This document shows positions 31,499 through 40,127 of a stretch of DNA of 57,618 nt, piece after piece. The notes under the pieces are model-generated. The model saw only the letters and a program-made list of their open reading frames with translations, was not told the DNA's origin and did no database searches. A program made the position numbers and the translations under genes. The stretch spans positions 1-57,618 of the forward strand of contig JACRBH010000175.1 of assembly GCA_016234535.1 (NCBI GenBank), written 5' to 3'. Each line of letters starts with the position of its first letter. The stretch's first letter is position 1. Source of the DNA: Chloroflexota bacterium (GTDB lineage Bacteria; Chloroflexota; Anaerolineae; Anaerolineales; Villigracilaceae).

Positions 31499-33559
31499 TT
31501 AGACTGCACGAGTCAACTTTACTGAAAACTTCGAACCCTCTCCCGTCTTTGACTCCACCCACACCCTGCCTCCCAGCAACTCAACCGATTTCTTGACCGT
31601 TGCCAATCCGATTCCAGTGCCGGGGTATTCGTCTTCAGAGTGCAGGCGTTGAAAGATGTTGAAGATTTTTTCCTGATACTCAGTGGGAATGCCGATACCG
31701 GTATCAGCGACGCTAACAACAATATACCTGCCTTCGGTCTGACAGGCAACCGTCACATTTGGGGGATAATCTGCCTTATGATATTTGACAGCATTTTCCA
31801 AAAGGTTGTTGAAAATTTGCCGCAGGAGGGTCAGGTCACCCATGACAGAAGGAAGGTCTTCCGCAATGTTGAGTGTGCCATGGATTTCATTCAGGCGGGG
31901 CTGCATATTTTTGCTGATTTCATGCATGAGGCTGGCAAGTGACACCGGTTCCTGCCGCACACTGGATCGTCCGAGACGCGCATACTTCAGCAGGTCGTCA
32001 ATCAAGTGCCCCATACGCTCACTGGCCTGAACGATATTATCCATGTAATGCTGTCCTTCCTCGTTCAAGCTGGCGCGATGGCGGCGGGCGATGATTTCGG
32101 CGAATCCGCTCACGGCGCGCAATGGAGCGCGCAGGTCATGCGAGACTGAATAGGAAAATGATTCAAGGTCCTTGTTGGCGACTTCAAGCTGTAAGGTGCG
32201 TTCCTGAACTCGCAGTTCCAGTTCGGCATTGAGTTTGGAAATTTTCTCCTCTGCCTGCTTGCGTTCGGTAATGTCGGTGATCGTGCCAACATACCCGATT
32301 ATCTGACCATCGGGACTCATTTCTGGAACCGCCTGTCCCATCACCCAGGCAAGTGTTCCATCCGGTCGCACAAAACGATAATCTGAATAAGAGGCTTGGC
32401 CGTGTTGGGCCGATTCATGCCAGCCCTTGCTTAGTCTTTCCCTGTCATCCGGGTGAACAGCTTCCAGCCAGCCATCTCCCAAGGCTTGAGCAACTGTCAA
32501 ACCGGAGATCGCACACCATTTTGGGTTGACATAGGTGGTGGTGCCCTTTATATCAGTCTGAAAGATCCCAACCGGAGAAATCCTCGCCAGGGTTTGATAG
32601 CGCTGCTGGCTTTCCTGCAATCCTGCATTGGCCTGCTCAAGATGTTGCGTCCTGACCTTGACCTGCTGACGGAGCAGGAAGATGATTCCAGCAGCAATAA
32701 CCAGCAAGCTGATGATGCCGCCGATTATCCAGAAGATATACTGGGGCACACGATAGTTCGTTTCTTTTCCCGCCCACTTGCCGAGCGTCGTGTAATATGT
32801 TGAACTGGATTCAGGAATCCAGTTGTTGAGGTTACGGTCTATGGCTTCAAGCAGGTCATGATTCCGCCCATTGGCGGTTGCGAAATATAACGCGACCGGG
32901 TTGAAATCGAAGGTTGTCTTTAACAGCCCAAATTTCTCGTGGGAATAATCCCCAAACAGATGGTTGGAAATGGCCGCATCGGCTGACCCTTCTGCCGCGA
33001 GGGCAAAAACCTTTTCGAACGAATCGGCAGGGACAATCGTTACCTCATATCCGAACCCTTGCATCAATTGCTCGAAAACAGCCTGCTGGATGGAACCCCG
33101 CAGCACTGCGATCCGTTTGCCATTCAGATCGGATATCTTGGTGATCGGCGTACTTGAAGAAGAATATACCCTCGACCAGCTTTCGATCACCGGAGTCTGG
33201 TGGAAATCATATAGTCCATCCCGTTCCTCCGAATAAGCCACGTCCGGCATCAGATCAATTTTCCCCTCTTCCAGGGCTTGCAGACAGCCTGCCCAGTCAC
33301 ACCGCACATAAACCAGAGTCCAGCCTTCCTGCGCGGCTATTTCATTTAGAAGTTCAATGAAGATCCCAGAGGCATTGCTGTTCTTATCCATAAAAATCTT
33401 TGGCTCATTCTGATAAACACCGACACGCACCGTGCGGGGCTGGCCGTACGCCGTGAAGGGTAGAAAAGCGGCCATCAAAACCATGAAAAGAATCACCCCA
33501 CCCTGACTCGCCCGGCGACGGTAACCTTTTTCAACACGGACACCCTGGTTATGACGCAT
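31499..33559 (-). CDS. Sensor histidine kinase with SBP-type sensor and PAS domain
   Basis: The 686-residue product has a signal/membrane start, then a solute-binding-protein-like (SBP_bac_3) extracytoplasmic domain (~42-270: RVGVYQNEPKIFMDK, WAGCLQALEEGKIDLMPDVAYS, SRVYSSS). This fold binds small molecules such as amino acids. A membrane segment (~273-297) follows, then a PAS domain (~318-440), a coiled segment, HisKA with SHDLRAPLR, and HATPase (NLLENAVKYHKAD, DTGIGIP, GTGIGLATVKK). AAGGAG precedes the ATG. It likely works with the CheY-like and HD-GYP regulators downstream. The ligand cannot be told from sequence. Confidence 0.92.
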   Translation of the reverse strand: MRHNQGVRVEKGYRRRASQGGVILFMVLMAAFLPFTAYGQPRTVRVGVYQNEPKIFMDKNSNASGIFIELLNEIAAQEGWTLVYVRCDWAGCLQALEEGKIDLMPDVAYSEERDGLYDFHQTPVIESWSRVYSSSSTPITKISDLNGKRIAVLRGSIQQAVFEQLMQGFGYEVTIVPADSFEKVFALAAEGSADAAISNHLFGDYSHEKFGLLKTTFDFNPVALYFATANGRNHDLLEAIDRNLNNWIPESSSTYYTTLGKWAGKETNYRVPQYIFWIIGGIISLLVIAAGIIFLLRQQVKVRTQHLEQANAGLQESQQRYQTLARISPVGIFQTDIKGTTTYVNPKWCAISGLTVAQALGDGWLEAVHPDDRERLSKGWHESAQHGQASYSDYRFVRPDGTLAWVMGQAVPEMSPDGQIIGYVGTITDITERKQAEEKISKLNAELELRVQERTLQLEVANKDLESFSYSVSHDLRAPLRAVSGFAEIIARRHRASLNEEGQHYMDNIVQASERMGHLIDDLLKYARLGRSSVRQEPVSLASLMHEISKNMQPRLNEIHGTLNIAEDLPSVMGDLTLLRQIFNNLLENAVKYHKADYPPNVTVACQTEGRYIVVSVADTGIGIPTEYQEKIFNIFQRLHSEDEYPGTGIGLATVKKSVELLGGRVWVESKTGEGSKFSVKLTRAV

Positions 33560-33717
33560 ACTAGCTCCTTGAAGACCGCATATAAACAGCTTATGATTTA
33601 CTCAGAGTTGGAAATTATCGCAGTTATTTCCCGACCCGAAAATGATGTTTTGATCTGTTGAAAGAAAACAACATTATTCCTCCAAGTATAAATATTATAG
33701 GCAATTCGAAATTAAAA

Positions 33718-33745
33718 GCAATAAGCCGCGCATTGCGCGGCTTAT
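33718..33745 (-). terminator. Hairpin after the gene remnant
   Basis: AAGCCGCGC and GCGCGGCTT around a 3-base loop, followed on the minus strand by ATTGCTTTT. It is probably the original terminator of the decayed gene next to it. Confidence 0.6.
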
Positions 33746-33746
33746 A

Positions 33747-33842
33747 TTATCGATCAACCTTCCCTGTCACCATTGCCGTCTTCACTTCACTGATGGCCTT
33801 CGTGATCTTGATGGACTCGCTTAACCATTGCCCACCTTTTTT
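33747..33842 (-). pseudogene. Remnant joining a TfoX-like end to an sdhB 3' end
   Basis: On the minus strand this reads KKGGQWLSES then IKITKAISEVKTAMVTGKVDR and a stop. The first part matches GQWLSEL of the TfoX gene at 28838-29161; the second matches the C-terminus of SdhB at 34876 (IKITKAIGEVKMAMVTGKLD) at 17 of 20 positions. A stop codon lies just upstream in the same frame and there is no start. It looks like a recombination scar between two gene copies, not a working gene. Confidence 0.6.
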
Positions 33843-33905
33843 TCAAGTTGATTTGAATCATTCTACTTAGGTTCATCTGTAAAGAATGTGCAAAATGGTT
33901 ATCGC

Positions 33906-33955
33906 GTAGCGGACGTTCTCTAACGTCCGCACACGGATTACACATGAGCCGCTAC
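33906..33955. repeat. Nested palindrome GTAGCGG / CCGCTAC
   Basis: The outer arms GTAGCGG and CCGCTAC enclose an inner hairpin GCGGACGTT/AACGTCCGC (33909-33930). The right outer arm contains the TAG stop codon of the PhzF-like gene. Confidence 0.75.
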
Positions 33956-34794
33956 TTATTATCAGAAATATAGCGCACTTCGCCGCTCACTGACACGCTC
34001 TCACCCGCCCTCGAACCGTATCGCACCAATAAACGGGAAGGCATTCCCATATCTTCCCCCTGCAAAATCTTGAACGCTTTTTTACCCTGCCAATTAATAT
34101 CCCGCAAATAACCCGCCAAGCCTGCCGCTGCCGCGCCAGTGGCTGGGTCTTCATATACCCCGCCGGAGGCGAAAGCATTGCGGGAATGAAACAGCTCATC
34201 GGATTCGCGCCATAAAATGCTGATTGTCACCAAATCCTCTTCAGCCATAAGCGCTTTGACAACATCAAATGGATAGCTCATATCCGCAAGCGTCTTGCGG
34301 TCTTTTACAACCAGAATCAAATGCTTTGCGCCTGCAAAAGCAAACCGGACTGGAAATTCAGGGTCAAGACTGTCATTTCCCAAAGTAAAAGCCGCGAGGA
34401 TTTTATCCACATAAACTTTTGGCACATCCCTGGACCAGGTTTCAGGCGATTGAAGCGTTGCTGTAAAAACGCCGCTCTCAGATTTTTCCGCACTTACACT
34501 GATTTCGCCTTCATTCAGAAAAAGTTTGTAATTTCCCTCGCCAAAACGCTCCCCCAAAGCCGCTCCACTTGCAATGGTGGCATGGCCGCAAAATGGGACT
34601 TCCATCTCCGGCGCAAAATAGCGGACTCTCCAGCCATCCGCGTGTTTCACCAAAAAAGCAGTTTCAGAATATCCGACTTGCCTTGCAGCGTCAAGCATTT
34701 CCTCCGCAGCAGGCATTACGTCACTAAACACCACGCCAGCAGGGTTGCCGCCTTTCCCTTGATGTGAGAATGCAGCTATTTTCAATATGTTCAT
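33952..34794 (-). CDS. PhzF family isomerase
   Basis: PhzF-like proteins are two-lobed epimerase-fold enzymes, the founding member acting in phenazine synthesis; most bacterial members have unknown substrates. The 280-residue product (from the ATG at 34794, with GGAG before it) has GNPAGVVF, the catalytic Glu44 in YSETAF, FCGHATIA, and EDPATGAAAAGLAGYL. A longer reading frame adds 12 unlikely residues. The stop codon is supplied by a palindrome. No phenazine genes are near, so phenazine synthesis is not implied. Confidence 0.9.
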   Translation of the reverse strand: MNILKIAAFSHQGKGGNPAGVVFSDVMPAAEEMLDAARQVGYSETAFLVKHADGWRVRYFAPEMEVPFCGHATIASGAALGERFGEGNYKLFLNEGEISVSAEKSESGVFTATLQSPETWSRDVPKVYVDKILAAFTLGNDSLDPEFPVRFAFAGAKHLILVVKDRKTLADMSYPFDVVKALMAEEDLVTISILWRESDELFHSRNAFASGGVYEDPATGAAAAGLAGYLRDINWQGKKAFKILQGEDMGMPSRLLVRYGSRAGESVSVSGEVRYISDNK

Positions 34795-34875
34795 GATATG
34801 TCTCCTATACTTTAAAAAAGTAAACCACATCTTTCCAGACGCGGTTTACTGTTCACTGGTTACTGATTACTGAAA

Positions 34876-35583
34876 CTAATCCAGCTTACCCGTCACCATT
34901 GCCATCTTCACTTCGCCAATGGCCTTCGTGATCTTAATGTCACGCGGACAGGCTTCGGTGCAGTTGTACGCCGTGTGACAACGCACCGTACCATCGGTCT
35001 CGCTCAAAATGTGCAAACGCTCCGAAGCGCCTTCATCGCGGCTGTCGAAGATAAAGCGATGCGCGGTGACGATGGCAGCGGGGCCATAATAGTTTCCATT
35101 CGCCCAATAGGATGGGCATGAAGTCGTGCAGGCCGCACACAAAATACACTTCGTTGATTCATCGAAGCGCGCGCGGTCTTCGGGGCTTTGCAAACGTTCG
35201 CGTCCGTCAGCGGGCAATGGGCTTTCGTTGATCAAATACGGAAGCATCTTCTTGTAGTTATCGAAGAACGGATCCATATCCACAACCAGGTCTTTTTTGA
35301 CCTTCAAGCCGAGCACAGGCTCCACGGTGATATTCGCACCCACATCGCGCACCAAAGTTTTGCAAGCCAGATGATTGCGGCCATTGATGCGCATCGCATC
35401 CGAACCGCACACACCATGCGCGCACGAACGACGGAATGCCAGCGAGCCGTCGGTTTTGCCTTTCACCAACTCAAGCACATCCAATACGCGGTCATTCTCG
35501 TCGCCTTCCACCACATAAGTTTCGTAATGGCCGCGCGTGTCTTTCTCAGGATCGTAACGGAAGATTTTGATTGTAATTTCCAT
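34876..35583 (-). CDS. sdhB: Succinate dehydrogenase iron-sulfur subunit (Sdh type)
   Basis: The 235-residue product carries the [2Fe-2S] motif CAHGVCGSD...C, with Asp in the third position as in E. coli SdhB, and the [4Fe-4S]/[3Fe-4S] motifs CILCAACTTSCP and CHTAYNCTEACP. It passes electrons from the flavin to the quinone site. It is the last gene of the CDAB operon; between sdhA and it lies a TCATTGCGAGG palindrome (35597-35687). AGGAG precedes the ATG. Its 3' end resembles a remnant at 33747-33842. Confidence 0.95.
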   Translation of the reverse strand: MEITIKIFRYDPEKDTRGHYETYVVEGDENDRVLDVLELVKGKTDGSLAFRRSCAHGVCGSDAMRINGRNHLACKTLVRDVGANITVEPVLGLKVKKDLVVDMDPFFDNYKKMLPYLINESPLPADGRERLQSPEDRARFDESTKCILCAACTTSCPSYWANGNYYGPAAIVTAHRFIFDSRDEGASERLHILSETDGTVRCHTAYNCTEACPRDIKITKAIGEVKMAMVTGKLD

Positions 35584-35596
35584 AAATGACTCCTCT

Positions 35597-35687
35597 CGTC
35601 ATTGCGAGGGCGTTCTTTGCCCGAAGCAATCTCCCATGCAATGCAGGAGATTGCTTCGTCGAGAAGAGCGCCCTCCTCGCAATGACG
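35597..35687. repeat. TCATTGCGAGG palindromic repeat (family A, copy 2), between sdhA and sdhB
   Basis: Inverted ends CGTCATTGCGAGG and CCTCGCAATGACG with inner GAAGCAATCTCC and GGAGATTGCTTC. It is inside the operon and may form a strong intercistronic hairpin that adjusts sdhB levels. Confidence 0.88.
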
Positions 35688-35698
35688 GAAACCTATTT

Positions 35699-37492
35699 TT
35701 AATAAACTCTTGCTTTGGGTTGATGTCTGGTGATGACCACTGGTTTGTAATCAATTTCCAACTTGCCGTTCTTGTTCCATACCAGCGTGTGCTTGAGCCA
35801 ATTCTTATCATCACGCTCGGGGAAATCTTCGCGCGAATGTCCGCCGCGAGATTCTTTGCGATTGAGTGCGCTCAATGCAACCACTTCAGCAATATCGAGC
35901 AGGTTGCCGAATTCCCATGCGTTCAACAATTCGGTGTTGAAAATTTTGCCAGTGTCGTTCACGGTCACATCTTTGAATCGACTCTTCAACTCGCGCACTT
36001 TTTCCAAAGCGTTCCGCATATCTTTTTCATTTCGATAAATGCCGACGTCTGCGAACATGACCTTCTTCATCTCGTTGGACAGGTCGAACACGTTTTCTTT
36101 ACCTGACCCTTTGCGGAGCGCTTCAAATTCGGACCTTGCGGCTGATTCAGCGTTCTCGGGCAGTTTCTCAAACTCGGCAGTCTTCGCGTACTCCGCCGCG
36201 CGCAACCCCGCGTGTTTGCCGAAGACAACCAGATCAAGCAGTGAATTGCATCCCAAACGGTTGCCGCCATGCACCGAAACACAGGCGCATTCTCCAGCCG
36301 CATAAAGCCCGGGCAAAACTGTGTTCTTATCGTCAATAACAACTTCGCCAAACTTATTGGTCGGGATGCCGCCCATGGTGTAATGCGCCGTCGGTTGGAT
36401 TGGCATCATCTGTGTGACCGGGTCAACGCCCAGATACACGCGGCAGAAATCAATAATATCGGGCAGCTTCTTCAACACCTGTTCAGCCGTCAGATTAAAT
36501 TTTGAACCGTCGGGGTTCGTGCGGCCATCTTCCGCCGCGAACTTGTTGACGGTTTCAGGCCGAATATCGAGATAGACGTAGTTCTTGCCGTCAACGCCGC
36601 GCCCTTCTTTGATCTCTGTATAAATGGCACGGCTGACCACATCCCGTGAAGCCAGGTCTTTGATGGTCGGCGCATACCTGGGCATGAAACGCTCACCCTT
36701 GCCATTGATCAACACACCGCCTTCACCGCGTACACCTTCTGTAATCAGAATGCCGAGCTTATAAATACCCGTTGGATGGAACTGAAAGAATTCCATATCC
36801 TCCAGCGGAATTCCCTTGCGGAGCAGGATCGCCGCGCCGTCACCCGTATAAGCATAGGCATTGGATGTGACCTCGAAAATGCGGCCATGTCCGCCTGTGG
36901 CGAAGATGACAGCTTTCGCATGGATGGTATGCAATTCACCGGTGGAGAGTTCCACCGCCACAACGCCCGCAGCCTTGCCATTCACCATGATGAAATCAAG
37001 CACTTGATATTCATCGAAGAAATTGACTTTGTTTTTAAGGCACTGTTGATACAGTGTTTGCAAAATCATGTGTCCCGTGCGGTCTGCGGCGTGCGCGGCC
37101 CTTCTCACGGGTTTGCCAGTTTCATTGTTGGTGTGTCCGCCAAACGGTCGCTGTGAGATGCGGCCTTCGGGAGTCCGGTCAAATGGCAGACCCATGTTTT
37201 CCAGTTCGATCACAGCTTGCGGCGCTTCACTCGTCATGAATTCAATCGCATCCTGATCGCCCAAATAATCCGACCCTTTGACCGTGTCGTACATGTGCCA
37301 TGCGGGATTATCGCCTTCACTGTTGCCAAGCGCCGCGGCAATGCCGCCCTGCGCCGCGCCCGTATGAGAACGCGTGGGGTACATCTTGCTGATAACAGCA
37401 GTCTTCGCCGTTCTGGATGCGTACAGCCCCGCCATGAGTCCCGCCCCGCCGCCGCCAACAACGACCACATCAAATTGATGAACTTTTGCCAT
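35699..37492 (-). CDS. sdhA: Succinate dehydrogenase flavoprotein subunit (Sdh type)
   Basis: A 597-residue FAD protein that oxidises succinate to fumarate. It has [14 protein letters not shown] for FAD, the FAD-attachment region [16 protein letters not shown], active-site sections [21 protein letters not shown] and [10 protein letters not shown], and [10 protein letters not shown] and [17 protein letters not shown] and [11 protein letters not shown] are Sdh-type rather than Frd-type. It is in one operon with sdhC and sdhD upstream and sdhB downstream. AGGAG precedes the ATG. Confidence 0.96.
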   Translation of the reverse strand: MAKVHQFDVVVVGGGGAGLMAGLYASRTAKTAVISKMYPTRSHTGAAQGGIAAALGNSEGDNPAWHMYDTVKGSDYLGDQDAIEFMTSEAPQAVIELENMGLPFDRTPEGRISQRPFGGHTNNETGKPVRRAAHAADRTGHMILQTLYQQCLKNKVNFFDEYQVLDFIMVNGKAAGVVAVELSTGELHTIHAKAVIFATGGHGRIFEVTSNAYAYTGDGAAILLRKGIPLEDMEFFQFHPTGIYKLGILITEGVRGEGGVLINGKGERFMPRYAPTIKDLASRDVVSRAIYTEIKEGRGVDGKNYVYLDIRPETVNKFAAEDGRTNPDGSKFNLTAEQVLKKLPDIIDFCRVYLGVDPVTQMMPIQPTAHYTMGGIPTNKFGEVVIDDKNTVLPGLYAAGECACVSVHGGNRLGCNSLLDLVVFGKHAGLRAAEYAKTAEFEKLPENAESAARSEFEALRKGSGKENVFDLSNEMKKVMFADVGIYRNEKDMRNALEKVRELKSRFKDVTVNDTGKIFNTELLNAWEFGNLLDIAEVVALSALNRKESRGGHSREDFPERDDKNWLKHTLVWNKNGKLEIDYKPVVITRHQPKARVY

Positions 37493-37513
37493 GAATTATT
37501 GCTCCTAAACCTT

Positions 37514-37588
37514 TTCACCGCGAAGCACGCGAAGGCCGCTAAGAAAAAAAATAAAACTTTGCGCTCTTAGCGTTCTTAGCGGTTAATT
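37514..37588. repeat. CGCGAAG..CTAAG imperfect palindrome (CACAGAG type, copy 2), between sdhD and sdhA
   Basis: TTCACCGCGAAGCACGCGAAG, then GCCGCTAAG and A-run, then GCTCTTAGCGTTCTTAGCGG. The halves pair imperfectly. Same plan as 28741-28826. Confidence 0.55.
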
Positions 37589-37594
37589 ATTTTT

Positions 37595-38029
37595 TTACGA
37601 GGTCCAAATAAGATACAAGCCAATGACGATCATCGAGAGGATCATCACGCCGCTGAAGATACGGACGATGCCGCGTCCCTTTTTTGTGGCGATGTAATCA
37701 TCCGCGATGACGACCAACCCATGCACGCCATGTCCCACCGCAATGATGAGGAGTGCGCTGGCTGTCAATTTCCACAATGGCGATGACCACGGAGTTGTAT
37801 CAACGAGGTCTGTACTTTCAACATGCGTAACGTTGGGCATGAACGCCCAACGCATTACGTCGGCGAAGTTCATATTGTTGCGCGCGCCCATGATCAACGC
37901 ACCGATCAGCCCAAAGACGATCAGAGCATACATCCCGAGGGCAGAGAGGCGTGTAAAGACCCACATGACGGTTTCGAAGCTCATCAGTCCGCGTTTGGCA
38001 ATGGATAGATTTCTCGATTTCGTTGTCAT
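37595..38029 (-). CDS. sdhD: Succinate dehydrogenase membrane anchor subunit
   Basis: The 144-residue product has three membrane segments (ALGMYALIVFGLIGALIM; LWKLTASALLIIAVGHGVHGLVVIADDY; RIFSGVMILSMIVIGLYLIW). His residues in VGHGVHGLV are likely haem or quinone ligands. The ATG at 38029 follows GGGAGG and lies one base from the sdhC stop, so the pair is coupled; a longer reading frame is not needed. It anchors the complex and helps bind haem b and quinone. Confidence 0.85.
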   Translation of the reverse strand: MTTKSRNLSIAKRGLMSFETVMWVFTRLSALGMYALIVFGLIGALIMGARNNMNFADVMRWAFMPNVTHVESTDLVDTTPWSSPLWKLTASALLIIAVGHGVHGLVVIADDYIATKKGRGIVRIFSGVMILSMIVIGLYLIWTS

Positions 38030-38030
38030 G

Positions 38031-38405
38031 CTAACCTCCCAATCCCGTGCGGATAATGGTAAAGACCGCGAAACCATAAATCGCCAGGAAGGCCACCCAT
38101 TCGATGGTAATTGCCTGACGATGATAGGGGATCAGCTTTGGAAACAGGTCGAGGATCGTGATCCGCAAGCCGTTGATGGCGTGGAATAGCACGCAGAAGA
38201 AAATAAATATCTGGAAGACCCAATTTTCGTATATTGCGTTGATGAAGTGCCCGCCCTTGCCGCTCAAGAACGATGCCAGTAAATGCACTGTAATGAAGAT
38301 TGCCATCCCCAACCCGCCGATGCGATGAAGAATGTAGGTCAGAAATGGACCCTGTCCCTTGTATCGCAGGGCGGTCATCAGGCTTACATTTCTATTCAAG
38401 CCCAT
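38031..38405 (-). CDS. sdhC: Succinate dehydrogenase cytochrome b subunit
   Basis: The 124-residue anchor has the SdhC signature (TYILHRIGGLGMAIFITVHLLASFL), a Ser/His pattern around haem, and a later FHAINGLRITILDL helix. AAGGAGG lies 5 bases before the ATG at 38405; an upstream in-frame start gives an unlikely hydrophilic extension. First gene of the sdhCDAB operon. Confidence 0.88.
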   Translation of the reverse strand: MGLNRNVSLMTALRYKGQGPFLTYILHRIGGLGMAIFITVHLLASFLSGKGGHFINAIYENWVFQIFIFFCVLFHAINGLRITILDLFPKLIPYHRQAITIEWVAFLAIYGFAVFTIIRTGLGG

Positions 38406-38731
38406 CCATGCCTCCTTGGAAAAAATAATTCGCAGCGAAATTTGTTCCACTTTTCGTGGAAACCGCGTAATTCTAATCGAATTAATACATCATTGCGAGG
38501 AATACGCCCAAGGGATAAGCAACGAAAAAATCAGTTAAGTAACTCACCTTACGCGGTAACGCGAGACGCTTCGCAGTCTCGCAAAATGGGCGACATAAAC
38601 CCCCATACGGGGAAAATGTGTCGCGCTACAGGCTGGACTGCGTAAGGTGAGTTAAGTAAATGATTAGAATGTTTAATCGAAAGTAAAAGTAAAGGTCACA
38701 ATCTCATCATACCAAAAAGGAGAATAACATA
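38406..38731. other. Intergenic region between two divergent operons
   Basis: About 325 bases holding a half-site of the TCATTGCGAGG repeat (38489-38510) and family B copy 2. The divergent promoters of sdhCDAB (minus) and the copper-site lipoprotein (plus) must lie here. No clear -35/-10 pair was recognised. Confidence 0.6.
38541..38653. repeat. Family B nested palindrome, copy 2
   Basis: Outer arms ACTCACCTTACGC and GCGTAAGGTGAGT; inside are hairpin GCGAGAC/GTCTCGC and a nested GCGACA(CCCC..GGGG)TGTCGC. It is almost identical to 54921-55032. Confidence 0.92.
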
Positions 38732-39223
38732 ATGAAAAGAATTGCTTTAATGGTTATCGTTGTCAGTACTCTGATCCTTGTGACCGCCTGCGGAAGTTCT
38801 ACGCCGGCTGCGACGCAAGTTCCCATCTTACAGCCTGATGCTGGTGAAGCACCCGCCCAATCCACAGTTACCGAAGCGCTGTCAACCGGTACCGAAGTGA
38901 TCATCACATTGGATGATAACACCATCGAATCTTCATTGACTACGTTCCAGGTCGGAGTGCCATACACCTTTGTGATCACCAATAAAGGAAGTCACTCTCA
39001 CAATTTTAATATTGCCCAGCCTGTTTCTGTTACTGGCGGTCTTAATGCGGCCTTGAAAACCGCCTTGCTCGCTGTTCCAAAAAGTCAATTGGGTGGCGGC
39101 GCAGAAGTCACTGTTCAATACACATTTCCCGATACTGCCGCTTCAACACAGTTGGAGTTGTCCTGTCTTATACAAAGACACTATGACGATGGAATGAAAC
39201 TGGCCATTACGGTCACAAATTAA
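38732..39223 (+). CDS. Cupredoxin-like lipoprotein with a type 1 copper site
   Basis: The 163-residue product has a lipoprotein signal ending at Cys20 (LVTAC), a short Pro/Ala linker, and a cupredoxin-like beta fold. The full type 1 copper ligand pattern is visible: His in KGSHSHNF, then Cys, His and Met at the spacing C-x4-H-x4-M (CLIQRHYDDGM). It would act as an electron carrier at the outer face of the membrane, possibly between an electron-transport complex and an oxidase. It lies between the sdh and frd operons on the opposite strand. AAAGGAG precedes the ATG. Confidence 0.82.
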   Translation: MKRIALMVIVVSTLILVTACGSSTPAATQVPILQPDAGEAPAQSTVTEALSTGTEVIITLDDNTIESSLTTFQVGVPYTFVITNKGSHSHNFNIAQPVSVTGGLNAALKTALLAVPKSQLGGGAEVTVQYTFPDTAASTQLELSCLIQRHYDDGMKLAITVTN

Positions 39224-39256
39224 AAGGCTTTGCCCCATCCCTCCTCTATAATCAAT

Positions 39257-39288
39257 AAAAAATCGCATCTTTGCTGATGCGATTTTTT
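39257..39288. terminator. Bidirectional terminator between the cupredoxin and frdB
   Basis: Arms AAAAAATCGCATC and GATGCGATTTTTT around a 6-base loop. It ends the plus-strand lipoprotein and the minus-strand frd operon. Confidence 0.92.
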
Positions 39289-39296
39289 ATTATCAA

Positions 39297-40124
39297 TTAT
39301 TTTCCCACGGTTCGCGGCGGCGGAGCGAATTCTTCGATCTGCTTCACGATATCCGCCAGGGGCATGACCTTTGCAACAGATGATTTCTTTTTGCCGAATC
39401 CAATGCTGTCCAACACCAATGTGCGCTTGAGCAGTTGAATGCCGAAGGCAGGGTCAACGCCCTTGGGACAAGCTTGTGAGCACGCGCCCGCCATGTGACA
39501 TTGATATGGTCCATGGAATGCGTCAATGGCTTCAAGCCGCTCCTGCAAACCGCAATCACGGTTGTCGACGGTATAGCGGTATGCTTGCGCCAACGCCTGA
39601 GGTCCAAGGAAGAGCGGATCTGTTGCAACGGTGGGGCAGGCCGCGAGACACAATCCGCATTTGATGCAGAAGGTGAACTGGCTGTACTCATCGCGCTGCT
39701 CAGGGGTCTGGATAAATTCGCCTGTCGGCTCGTCAATTTCCTTCGAGTTGGTGAGGATGATGAACGGCTTGATGGCGGCGTGCTTCTGAATCAACGGCTC
39801 CAAATTCGGCACAAGGTCTTTGACGTTGTCATAGTTCGGCAACGGCGCGACAGTGACCACATCCGTGCCGAGGTGCAGCACCTGGGTCTGACAAGCAAGC
39901 ATCGGCAGGTGGTTGATGAACATTCCGCATGAACCGCAGACTCCCATACGGCAGGACGAACGCCAAGCTAGGGTCGGCGCCTGCTCCGCTTTGATCTCCT
40001 GCAACGCCTCGAGCACGGTCATGCCATCAGGGACATTCAGTTTATGTTCCTCCCAATGCGGAATGGTATCCAAATCAGGGTCATAGCGGCGGATGCGAAA
40101 TGTGATTTGTTTTGTGTCAGTCAT
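39297..40124 (-). CDS. frdB: Fumarate reductase-type iron-sulfur subunit
   Basis: The 275-residue product has CRMGVCGSCGMFINHLPMLAC, with Cys at the third position as in E. coli FrdB, and CIKCGLCLAACP and CHMAGACSQACPKGVDPA. These details differ from the SdhB at 34876 and match the Frd type. It is the last gene of the A-anchor-anchor-B operon. It may run fumarate reduction, or succinate oxidation under other conditions; sequence alone cannot fix direction. Confidence 0.9.
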   Translation of the reverse strand: MTDTKQITFRIRRYDPDLDTIPHWEEHKLNVPDGMTVLEALQEIKAEQAPTLAWRSSCRMGVCGSCGMFINHLPMLACQTQVLHLGTDVVTVAPLPNYDNVKDLVPNLEPLIQKHAAIKPFIILTNSKEIDEPTGEFIQTPEQRDEYSQFTFCIKCGLCLAACPTVATDPLFLGPQALAQAYRYTVDNRDCGLQERLEAIDAFHGPYQCHMAGACSQACPKGVDPAFGIQLLKRTLVLDSIGFGKKKSSVAKVMPLADIVKQIEEFAPPPRTVGK

Positions 40125-40127
40125 GTC

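Larger units (their letters stand above)
33560..33951. other. Intergenic region with a gene remnant and hairpins
   Basis: About 390 bases between the sensor kinase and the PhzF-like gene. It contains a hairpin (33720-33745), a fused gene remnant (33747-33842) and a nested palindrome (33906-33955). A 70-codon plus-strand reading frame covers the remnant but is its mirror image. Confidence 0.6.

Noticed and set aside
33658..33870. A 70-codon plus-strand frame between the sensor kinase and the PhzF-like gene
   Set aside because: It is opposite the sdhB/tfoX remnant and contains a terminator hairpin; no ribosome site fits.
33952..34794. Phenazine synthesis
   Set aside because: Only a PhzF-family protein is present; no other phz genes are near and most PhzF-like proteins have other, unknown roles.
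38489..38510. A possible promoter or operator for sdhC
   Set aside because: The word is one half of the TCATTGCGAGG repeat, so a regulatory role was not assigned.
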